This document shows, piece after piece, positions 40,256-46,995 of a DNA stretch of 46,995 nucleotides. How positions within the stretch are numbered: position 1 is the first letter of the stretch; each line of letters opens with the position of its first letter. The notes beneath the pieces were generated by a model. That model was not told where the DNA came from, did no database searches, and saw nothing but the letters and a program-made list of their open reading frames with translations. The position numbers were made by a program, and so were the translations under genes. This stretch comes from Ruminiclostridium sp. (GTDB taxonomy: Bacteria; Bacillota; Clostridia; Oscillospirales; Ruminococcaceae), in NCBI GenBank assembly GCA_017635675.1, contig JAGBLA010000090.1, forward strand, positions 1 through 46,995, written 5' to 3'.

Positions 40256-42007
40256 TTATAATTCGCCGAGAATATCGTAGAAACCGTTGTCGTCGCCGCT
40301 GTCATTATCATCGTCGCCGTTCTGTCTCCCGTTCTTCTCGTTTTCGCGTCCCTGCCTGTTTCTTCCGCCGCCCTCATAGTCCTGCCGGTGGTACTGCGCG
40401 TTCTCCTGCTCGGTGACTACCTGATAGCGTTCAAGCTCTACTCCGTTCTGTCGGAGCGCGCTCTGTAAGCTTTCGGATCTTGCCGCGAGCACCGCTCTCG
40501 TCTCGGGGTTCTCCGCCGTTATCTCAACAGCCGTTCTTTCGCCCGTCATAACAAGCTTTACGGTTATCCTTCCGAGGCTCTCGGGGTTGAGTACCATTGT
40601 GAACTCCGTGTGATCGTCCTGCATCGTTCTGATACGTTCAAGTATCTCCTCGGCAGTCTGTATCTCCGGGGGGCGATAGTTGTTCTCCGACACCGGCAGC
40701 TCTGTTTCTTCCGGCATAAGGTCTGTGTGCGCCCTGTCCTGCATGAGCTGTGCCGACATGTGTACCGCGTCGTAGGTCTCGGTCTTCGGTGCGTCCTTAC
40801 CGGGAGCGTCGCTCCTGCCTTCGCTGAGGATATGATCCAGTTCGTCTGTCATGTCGCTGCTGTTAAGGCCGCGTGACAGCTTCACCGGTGTGTCCTGCAT
40901 CATCGGCACTGCCGCGTCCGTCTCAAATTCGGAATGCTCGTATCTCACTTCCGTGAGTCCCAGCTCCTGCTTTGCCTCGCTGATGATCTTTCCCAACAGA
41001 TCCGCTGTGTCCTGTACCACTTCCAGCTCGGTGAGCGGCTGTCCGTCCTCCGTCGTGACTGTTTCCAGTCTCGCAAGCACACGGTCGATAAGTCCGACTC
41101 TGTCGATGTAGATGTCGTTGCCGGTCTCCGAAATACTTGCCGTAGTCGTTACCGCGCTTTCCGCGAACCTCATTCCGAGGCTTTCGAGGTCTCTGATGTT
41201 CCTGCCGTAGTCGCCGCGCATTACCGCGTCAAGCTCCGCCATGAACTCCTCGCCGTCCACAGGCAGATCCGTCATCTGCGGCTCGAATATCGTGTTTTCC
41301 GCGATCATCGCCACTTCGCCGTGCTTTTCCGTCATAAGGAACGCCGTATCGGGAGTGATGACCTGTACCTTCGGGGTTTCGGGCATCGGTTCCGCTTCGG
41401 GCATTTCCGGCTGAACAGTCCTGCTCTCACCGGCTATGGCTGTCATGACACCCACCAGAGCGTCAAGCACCTGTGTTTCGGGCATTGCTGCCGTCTGTGC
41501 TGTCTCCGGAATATCTTCCGTCTTCACTGCCGCCGGTATTGCCGCCGCTTTCGCCTGTTCGGGAAGCTCCGCAGTCTGCGCCGCCGTTTCCGGCATTTCG
41601 GACTTCTTCGGTGTCAGCTCCCTCAGAGCGTCAGCCATCATTCCGGCTGCCTGCTGCTTTGTCGGCACCTCGCCGTTCTCGACCACCTCGTACACAACAG
41701 TTTCAACTGCCTGTTCGAGATACTTGTCAGCCGCCGCCTCATCGAAGCTCTGACTGCGCTGCTGGGCGTAAACGCTCGTTTCAGCCGCGGGGACCCTGTC
41801 GGCAGCGCCGCTCACCTTTTCCGAAGCGTGCTGCGTAAAGCTGAATTCCTTGCCGAGATCCTTTCTTGACGAATTTGAAAGACCCTGCTGCCTGCGGTTA
41901 TCGGATACAGTACCGAGAACGTCCGAAAATCCGCCGTCGCCTTCGCGCTGCTTAACACTGTTCGGAGAGTTCACTTTAAGATCCATGTTTACCGCTTTTG
42001 TTACCAT
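40256..42007 (-). CDS. fliK: Flagellar hook-length control protein FliK
   Basis: FliK measures the hook and triggers the FlhB switch. The 583-residue protein has a long, low-complexity N-terminal and middle part rich in Ala, Glu, Pro, Thr and Gln, as usual for this poorly conserved family. The C-terminal FliK domain is at about 465-545: DHTEFTMVLNPESLGRITVKLVMTGERTAVEITAENPETRAVLAARSESLQSALRQNGVEL. The end is Arg/Asn/Asp-rich (DDDNDSGDDN). It is the first gene of the operon; AAGGAGGTG lies 6 nt before the ATG. Confidence 0.92.
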   Translation of the reverse strand: MVTKAVNMDLKVNSPNSVKQREGDGGFSDVLGTVSDNRRQQGLSNSSRKDLGKEFSFTQHASEKVSGAADRVPAAETSVYAQQRSQSFDEAAADKYLEQAVETVVYEVVENGEVPTKQQAAGMMADALRELTPKKSEMPETAAQTAELPEQAKAAAIPAAVKTEDIPETAQTAAMPETQVLDALVGVMTAIAGESRTVQPEMPEAEPMPETPKVQVITPDTAFLMTEKHGEVAMIAENTIFEPQMTDLPVDGEEFMAELDAVMRGDYGRNIRDLESLGMRFAESAVTTTASISETGNDIYIDRVGLIDRVLARLETVTTEDGQPLTELEVVQDTADLLGKIISEAKQELGLTEVRYEHSEFETDAAVPMMQDTPVKLSRGLNSSDMTDELDHILSEGRSDAPGKDAPKTETYDAVHMSAQLMQDRAHTDLMPEETELPVSENNYRPPEIQTAEEILERIRTMQDDHTEFTMVLNPESLGRITVKLVMTGERTAVEITAENPETRAVLAARSESLQSALRQNGVELERYQVVTEQENAQYHRQDYEGGGRNRQGRENEKNGRQNGDDDNDSGDDNGFYDILGEL

Positions 42008-42031
42008 ATTACACCTCCTTTCAAGTCGTAA

Positions 42032-42049
42032 AAGGGTATAGTTACCCTT
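42032..42049 (-). promoter_or_regulatory. Inverted repeat in the flagellar operon leader
   Basis: AAGGGTA (42032-42038) and TACCCTT (42043-42049) form a perfect 7-bp inverted repeat with a 4-nt centre, between the -10 element and the ribosome binding site of fliK. It could be an operator or an RNA hairpin just before the Shine-Dalgarno. Confidence 0.6.
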
Positions 42050-42066
42050 ATACTACTATTAAATAC

Positions 42067-42095
42067 ATTATACACAAATAAAAGCTAAAAGTCAA
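42067..42095 (-). promoter_or_regulatory. Sigma-A-type promoter of the flagellar operon
   Basis: Minus strand TTGACT (42090-42095), 17-bp spacer, TATAAT (42067-42072). The flanks are very AT-rich. The rest of the 42096-42200 gap shows no gene or clear terminator. Confidence 0.82.
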
Positions 42096-42200
42096 TCAAA
42101 ATTTGTAACTTTCTATGATTTCTGCACAATAATGATTATTTTTTGTTAATATTTCACTAAGCGCGGCAGTATATTTATCCTAAATTTGCTATATAGACTA

Positions 42201-43583
42201 TCATTCCGCAGGCGGCAGCTCGCCGCGCACAACGTCGTTCTTCGGGAGTTTCCGCCGCATGAATATGAAACAGACGAAATGCGCAAGGAACGTGATTATC
42301 CACGAGGCGGGATATGACATGAAAAGCCAGAACACTGTGTGGAACTGCTCAAGCTGAAAGCCCGTGAATATCCACAGCAGGCGCAGTCCGCACGCTCCCA
42401 GAAGCGATACTATCGTCGGCGTCACCGCATACTCCATACCGCGTATCGAGCCCACTATGCAGTCCATAAGTCCGCAGGTGAAATACATCGTACAGACAAG
42501 GCTCATTCGTATCAGCCCCGCTTCAATAACTTCGGGGCGGGTGTCATATATACTGAGCAGCGGCGTTCCGAACATATACGCAAGGTTTCCGAGCACTATG
42601 CCCGTCGCCGCCGCGCAGGCGCAGGATATCACGGCTATGCGGTTCACGCGGCTGTACCTTCCCGCTCCGATATTCGCGCTCGTAAAGGTGAGCGCCCCCT
42701 GTGAGAACGCGTTCATCGACACCCAGATAAAGCCCTCGATGCTTGCCGCCGCGGCACTTCCTGCCATTACTATAGATCCGAAGCTGTTGACGGAGGACTG
42801 AATGACCGTGTTGGACAGCGAGAAAAGCACTCCCTGAAACCCCGCGGGTATGCCTATCTTCAATATCTTCGCCACGACAGCGCCGTCCGGGCGCAGCTTT
42901 CTGAACTCGAACTTAAACGCGTCCGTCTCTTTCATAAGACAGCGTATAAGCAGGAACGCCGACAGGCACTGCGATATGACCGTTGCGAGCGCTACGCCTG
43001 CGACGTCCATTTTAAACACTATGACGAAGACGAGGTTCAGTATCACGTTCACAACGCCCGAGCAGGTAAGATATATCAAAGGACGCCTTGTATCGCCTTT
43101 GGCGCGGAGAATCGAACTGCCGAGGTTATATATCATCATCGCGGTCATGCCCGTAAAGTATATGCGCAGGTACAGCGATGACAGCCCAAGCACCTCCTCC
43201 GGGGTCTGCATCAGCATCAGAAGGTCGTCCGCGAACAGGCAGCCTGCTGCCGTAAGTATAAGCCCGCTCACAGCACCGAGGAATACCGATGTATGTACCG
43301 TCGAGCTTATGCGGGCGTTGTCTCTCGCCCCGAGATAGTGTGACGCGAGAACGTTCGAGCCTGTGGATATGCCGAGGAACAGATTCGTCATAAGATTGAC
43401 GAGCGACCCCGTCGAACCTACCGCCGCAAGGGAATGCTCACTGGCGAAGTTGCCCACAACGATGATGTCCGCCGCGTTGAAAAACAGCTGCAGTATGCTC
43501 GACAGCATAAGCGGAAGCGAAAGCTTCAGCAGTTTCGGCAGTATCGCCCCGGTAGTCATATCCATTTTTGCGTTGTCGCGCAT
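42201..43583 (-). CDS. MATE-family efflux transporter (second)
   Basis: A 460-residue membrane protein with about 12 helices. Family marks are MTTGAILPKLLKLSLPLMLSSILQLFFNAADIIVVGNFASEHSLAAVG, GISTGSNVLASHYLGARDNARI, SSILRAKGDTRRPLIYLTCSGVVNVILNLVFV and KILKIGIPAGFQGVLFSLSNTVIQSSVNSFGS at the second half. It is only loosely similar to the MATE protein at 12339-13745. It lies 73 bp after cdd on the same strand with no clear promoter between, so the two may be co-transcribed. Substrate unknown. Confidence 0.92.
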   Translation of the reverse strand: MRDNAKMDMTTGAILPKLLKLSLPLMLSSILQLFFNAADIIVVGNFASEHSLAAVGSTGSLVNLMTNLFLGISTGSNVLASHYLGARDNARISSTVHTSVFLGAVSGLILTAAGCLFADDLLMLMQTPEEVLGLSSLYLRIYFTGMTAMMIYNLGSSILRAKGDTRRPLIYLTCSGVVNVILNLVFVIVFKMDVAGVALATVISQCLSAFLLIRCLMKETDAFKFEFRKLRPDGAVVAKILKIGIPAGFQGVLFSLSNTVIQSSVNSFGSIVMAGSAAAASIEGFIWVSMNAFSQGALTFTSANIGAGRYSRVNRIAVISCACAAATGIVLGNLAYMFGTPLLSIYDTRPEVIEAGLIRMSLVCTMYFTCGLMDCIVGSIRGMEYAVTPTIVSLLGACGLRLLWIFTGFQLEQFHTVFWLFMSYPASWIITFLAHFVCFIFMRRKLPKNDVVRGELPPAE

Positions 43584-43656
43584 AAAAACCTGCTCCTTTC
43601 AGCAGTAATATATAATAGTGCCTGTTTATGTGCCTTCTCGCATTGTAAGTTTTCTT

Positions 43657-44058
43657 CTATTCCATAGAACTTGCTCCGAAGCCCCTCGGCAGCAGCTCCG
43701 ACAGCTTAACCTCATCATACTCCCCGTCCTTGTTTCCGCAAAGCACCGTCATATCCGGCGCAAACTCGTACAAGAACTGGCGGCAGATGCCGCAGGGGGT
43801 ACACTTTTCCGCCGAGCTTCCCGTGACCGCACATACGGTAAAGCGCTTTCTGCCCTCGCTGACTGCTTTCGCGGCAGCAGTACGCTCCGCGCATATCCCA
43901 CAGGGATAGGACGCGTTCTCGACATTGCAGCCCGTGTAAACGCTCCCGTCATCGCACAGCAGAGCCGCGCCTACCTTAAATCCCGAATAAGGCGCATAAG
44001 CGCTCTCCCTCGCCTTTACCGCCGCAGACATCAGCTCCGCCGCATTGATCTTATCCAT
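43657..44058 (-). CDS. cdd: Cytidine deaminase
   Basis: Converts cytidine and deoxycytidine to uridine and deoxyuridine in pyrimidine salvage. The 133-residue length fits the tetrameric, all-cysteine zinc type. AYAPYSGFKVGAALL is the substrate-binding segment; zinc ligands are Cys56 (with catalytic Glu58 in CAERTAAAKA), Cys89 and Cys92 (PCGICRQFL). GGGAGG precedes the ATG. Confidence 0.95.
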   Translation of the reverse strand: MDKINAAELMSAAVKARESAYAPYSGFKVGAALLCDDGSVYTGCNVENASYPCGICAERTAAAKAVSEGRKRFTVCAVTGSSAEKCTPCGICRQFLYEFAPDMTVLCGNKDGEYDEVKLSELLPRGFGASSME

Positions 44059-44127
44059 ACCGTGACCCTCCCGCAGATACGGCTGATCGGTCTCAGCCTT
44101 TGATACCGTATAATTATTCAGTATAAT

Positions 44128-44156
44128 ATTATATCATATCGCAAACAAAAAATCAA
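44128..44156 (-). promoter_or_regulatory. Sigma-A promoter for cdd
   Basis: Minus strand TTGATT (44151-44156), 17-bp spacer, TATAAT (44128-44133), extended by TGA. It lies in the 319-bp gap 44059-44377, which holds only this promoter, AT-rich DNA, and the ppdK promoter and leader. Confidence 0.8.
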
Positions 44157-44253
44157 CGCCTATGCGGGAATTTGTTTTCCGTGCGGGTTTATAAGCATTT
44201 TACACACGGTAAAAAAATTGTTTTAAATTTCATAAAAAATTTTTGTAAAACTA

Positions 44254-44282
44254 TGGAAATTCTGTTGAAATTATGATATAAT
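44254..44282 (+). promoter_or_regulatory. Extended -10 promoter for ppdK
   Basis: TATAAT (44277-44282) with TG at 44274-44275, and a weak -35 TGGAAA (44254-44259) 17 bp away, after a very A/T-rich stretch that could act as an UP element. The roughly 95-nt leader can form ACCGC (44312-44316)/GCGGT (44325-44329), weak evidence of structure. Confidence 0.7.
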
Positions 44283-44377
44283 ATATGTGTTATGCAGGAC
44301 TATGTTCGCTGACCGCGCTGTTGTGCGGTACAAGACCTATGACTGCGGAACTAATAAATTTCAGGAGGACAAATCCA

Positions 44378-46995
44378 ATGGCAAAGAAATACTGTTACCT
44401 CTTCTCTGAAGGTAACGCAGACATGAGAGAGCTTCTCGGCGGTAAGGGCGCTAACCTCGCGGAAATGACCAAGATCGGTCTCCCCGTTCCCCAGGGCTTC
44501 ACTATCACAACAGAGGCTTGCACTCAGTACTATGAGGACGGCAGAAAGATCAACGACGAGATCATGGCTCAGGCTATGAAGGGCGTTGAGGAAATGGAAA
44601 AGATCAATGGCAAGAAGTTCGGCGATAAGCAGAACCCCCTGCTCGTTTCCGTTCGTTCCGGTGCTCGTGCATCTATGCCCGGCATGATGGATACTATCCT
44701 CAACTTAGGTCTTAATGACGATGTTGTTGCCGCTATGATCGCAGGCAACCCCGACCCCACTTTCGAGCGTTTCGTATATGATTCATACAGACGTTTCATC
44801 CAGATGTTCTCCGATGTTGTTATGGAAGTCGGCAAGAAATACTTCGAGCAGCTCATCGACAAGATGAAGGAGCAGAAGGGCGTTAAGTTCGACGTTGAGC
44901 TTACCGCTGCTGACCTCAAGGAACTCGCTTCCCAGTTCAAGGCTGAGTACAAGAAGCAGCTCGGCAAGGACTTCCCCTCCGATCCTATCGAGCAGCTCAA
45001 GCTCGCTATCGAGGCCGTATTCCGTTCATGGGACAACCCGCGCGCTAACGTTTACCGCCGCGACAATGATATCCCGTACAGCTGGGGTACCGCAGTAAAC
45101 GTAATGCCGATGGTATTCGGCAACTTAAACAACGAGTCCGGCACAGGCGTTGCATTCACACGTGACCCCGCTACCGGCGAAAAGAAGCTCATGGGCGAGT
45201 TCCTCAAGAACGCACAGGGCGAGGACGTTGTTGCAGGCGTTCGTACTCCTATGCCTATCGCTCAGATGGAGCAGGAATTCCCCGAGGCTTACGCAGAATT
45301 CGTAAAGGTTTGCGATATTCTCGAAAAGCACTATCACGATATGCAGGATATGGAGTTCACTGTTGAGAACAAGAAGCTCTATATGCTCCAGTGCCGCAAC
45401 GGTAAGAGAACAGCTCCCGCAGCTCTCAAGATCGCCTGCGACCTCGTTGACGAGGGCATGAAGACCGAGCAGGAAGCTGTCCTGATGATCGATCCCCGTA
45501 ACCTCGACACACTTCTCCACCCGCAGTTCGATGCTTCCGCTCTTAAGGCTGCAACACCTATCGGAAAGGGTCTCGGCGCTTCCCCCGGTGCAGCTTGCGG
45601 TAAGATCGTATTCACAGCGGAAGACGCTGAAAACTGGAAGGCAAGAGGCGAGAAGGTCGTTCTCGTAAGACTTGAGACCTCCCCCGAGGACATCACAGGT
45701 ATGAAGGCTTCCCAGGGTATCCTCACTGTACGCGGCGGTATGACTTCTCACGCAGCCGTTGTTGCAAGAGGTATGGGAACCTGCTGTGTATCGGGCTGCT
45801 CCGATATCGACATGGACGAAGAGAACAAGAAGTTCACACTTGCAGGCAAGACCTTCAAGGAAGGCGACTGGATCTCTATCGACGGCTCCACAGGTAACAT
45901 CTACGACGGTCAGATCAAGACTGTTGACGCTACTATCGCAGGCGAGTTCGGCAGAGTTATGGCATGGGCTGACAAGTACAGAAAGCTCAAGGTAAGAACA
46001 AACGCCGATACACCCGCAGACGCCAAGAAGGCAAGAGAGCTCGGCGCAGAGGGCATTGGTCTCTGCCGTACAGAGCATATGTTCTTCGATCCCGACAGAA
46101 TAGGGCCGTTCAGAGAGATGATCTGCTCCGACACAGTTGAGGAGCGTGAGGAAGCTCTCGCTAAGATCGAGCCTATGCAGCAGAGCGACTTCGAGAAGCT
46201 CTACGAGGCTCTTGAAGGTTATCCGGTAACTATCAGATTCCTTGACCCGCCGCTTCACGAATTCGTTCCCACAGAGGAAGCTGACATCAAGGCACTTGCT
46301 GACAAGAAGGGCAAGTCCGTTGAGCAGATCAAGTCTCTTATCGCTTCTCTCCACGAGTTCAACCCGATGATGGGTCACAGAGGATGCCGTCTTGCGGTAA
46401 CATACCCCGAGATCGCAAAGATGCAGACAAAGGCTGTCATCAAGGCTGCTATCAACGTTAAGAAGGCTCACCCCGACTGGAACATCGTTCCCGAGATCAT
46501 GATCCCGCTGGTATGCGAGGTCAAGGAGCTCAAGTACGTTAAGAAGGTAGTTGTTGAGACCGCTGACGAAGTTATAAAGGCAGCAGGCTCCGACCTCAAG
46601 TACGAGGTAGGCACCATGATCGAGATCCCGAGAGCAGCTCTCACAGCTGACGAGATCGCTAAGGAAGCTGACTTCTTCTGCTTCGGTACAAACGACCTCA
46701 CTCAGATGACATTCGGTTTCTCCCGTGACGACGCGGGCAAGTTCCTCGGCGCTTACTACGATGCTAAGATCTTCGAGAACGATCCGTTCGCTAAGCTCGA
46801 CCAGACAGGCGTAGGCAAGCTCATGGAAATGGCTATCAAGCTTGGCAAGCCCGTAAACGACAAGCTCCACTGCGGTATCTGCGGTGAGCACGGCGGCGAC
46901 CCGACATCTGTTGAGTTCTGCCACAAGATCGGTCTTGACTATGTTTCATGCTCGCCGTTCCGCGTGCCGATCGCACGTCTTGCAGCGGCTCAGGC
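44378..46995 (+). CDS. ppdK: Pyruvate, phosphate dikinase (3' end cut by window)
   Basis: PPDK interconverts pyruvate, ATP and phosphate with phosphoenolpyruvate, AMP and pyrophosphate; in anaerobes it often works in glycolysis. The visible 872 codons are nearly the whole family length (about 875-880). The N-terminal nucleotide-binding domain shows LLGGKGANLAEMTKIGLPVPQGFTITTEAC, VSVRSGARASMPGMMDTILNLGL and NESGTGVAFTRDPATGE. The swivelling domain has the phosphohistidine His458 in GGMTSHAAVVARGMGTCCVSG. The C-terminal PEP domain has GIGLCRTEHMFF, GHRGCRLAVTYPEI, FFCFGTNDLTQMTFGFSRDD and the active-site Cys835 in CGEHGG. AGGAGG lies 8 nt before the ATG. A 599-codon open frame on the other strand is a shadow of this gene. 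Confidence 0.97.
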   Translation, partial: MAKKYCYLFSEGNADMRELLGGKGANLAEMTKIGLPVPQGFTITTEACTQYYEDGRKINDEIMAQAMKGVEEMEKINGKKFGDKQNPLLVSVRSGARASMPGMMDTILNLGLNDDVVAAMIAGNPDPTFERFVYDSYRRFIQMFSDVVMEVGKKYFEQLIDKMKEQKGVKFDVELTAADLKELASQFKAEYKKQLGKDFPSDPIEQLKLAIEAVFRSWDNPRANVYRRDNDIPYSWGTAVNVMPMVFGNLNNESGTGVAFTRDPATGEKKLMGEFLKNAQGEDVVAGVRTPMPIAQMEQEFPEAYAEFVKVCDILEKHYHDMQDMEFTVENKKLYMLQCRNGKRTAPAALKIACDLVDEGMKTEQEAVLMIDPRNLDTLLHPQFDASALKAATPIGKGLGASPGAACGKIVFTAEDAENWKARGEKVVLVRLETSPEDITGMKASQGILTVRGGMTSHAAVVARGMGTCCVSGCSDIDMDEENKKFTLAGKTFKEGDWISIDGSTGNIYDGQIKTVDATIAGEFGRVMAWADKYRKLKVRTNADTPADAKKARELGAEGIGLCRTEHMFFDPDRIGPFREMICSDTVEEREEALAKIEPMQQSDFEKLYEALEGYPVTIRFLDPPLHEFVPTEEADIKALADKKGKSVEQIKSLIASLHEFNPMMGHRGCRLAVTYPEIAKMQTKAVIKAAINVKKAHPDWNIVPEIMIPLVCEVKELKYVKKVVVETADEVIKAAGSDLKYEVGTMIEIPRAALTADEIAKEADFFCFGTNDLTQMTFGFSRDDAGKFLGAYYDAKIFENDPFAKLDQTGVGKLMEMAIKLGKPVNDKLHCGICGEHGGDPTSVEFCHKIGLDYVSCSPFRVPIARLAAAQ

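Noticed and set aside
44283-44377. Riboswitch or leader peptide before ppdK
   Set aside because: A short stem and a six-codon frame (44292-44312) without a ribosome binding site are visible, but no known riboswitch pattern or terminator.
45125-46924. 599-codon open frame on the minus strand
   Set aside because: It lies wholly antisense to ppdK, whose frame shows conserved motifs throughout; the product is a Leu/Cys/Ser-rich string without family features.
1-46995. tRNA, rRNA, CRISPR, prophage or transposase genes
   Set aside because: Looked for by eye in the gaps; none found. The only mobile-looking DNA is the short repeat family.

Overview
The window looks like a chromosomal segment of a motile, anaerobic, Ruminococcus-like member of the Oscillospirales (Clostridia). 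The signs are a cellobiose 2-epimerase very close in sequence pattern to that of Ruminococcus albus, a SCIFF peptide with its radical-SAM maturase, a class II-type galT of the kind found in Firmicutes, a pyruvate phosphate dikinase, near-consensus sigma-A promoters (TTGaca, 17 bp, TATAAT) at almost every transcription unit, and a flagellar set of Gram-positive type (FliY, FlbD, CheC/CheD). I found no rRNA, tRNA, CRISPR array, phage genes or transposase.

Layout. 1-9.6 kb: small metabolic units: an SCP2-fold protein with a Lys/Ala/Pro tail; a galT-malQ-small protein operon; a metallo-beta-lactamase hydrolase; a pair of half-size EamA/SMR-like transporters; a beta-lactamase-fold lipoprotein; a 2[4Fe-4S] ferredoxin; a gene-free stretch with a perfect sigma-28 promoter; and cellobiose 2-epimerase. 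Three copies of a roughly 135-157 bp repeat with 17-bp terminal inverted repeats lie here. 9.6-20.3 kb: secA, a MATE exporter, an SseB-family protein, htrA, the SCIFF pair and recJ.

20.4-42.1 kb: a leftward flagellar/chemotaxis block. From a sigma-A-type promoter near 42.08 kb it reads fliK, flgD, TIGR02530-type gene, flgE, flbD, motA, motB, fliM, fliY, cheY, fliO, fliP, fliQ, fliR, flhB, flhA, fliA, two FlgF/FlgG-type rod genes, cheC, cheD and fapA, and ends at a strong terminator near 21.4 kb. Just beyond it a DUF6033-like gene has its own sigma-28-type promoter. The block encodes the export gate, C-ring switch, stator, hook and hook-length control, the flagellar sigma factor, and CheY dephosphorylation/receptor deamidation. 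FliL, FlhF, FlhG, CheA, CheW, the flgB-fliJ group and flagellin are not in the window.

42.2-47 kb: a second MATE exporter, cytidine deaminase, and the nearly complete ppdK gene, which runs off the right edge.

Most noteworthy: the repeat family sitting in 3' UTRs, two sigma-28-type promoters outside the flagellar operon (one perfect and driving a stretch without a convincing gene, one driving the DUF6033-like gene), a cluster of TTTCACA repeats upstream of htrA, and hairpins on both sides of flgE. Statements about families rest on recognition of sequence motifs, not on database searches.
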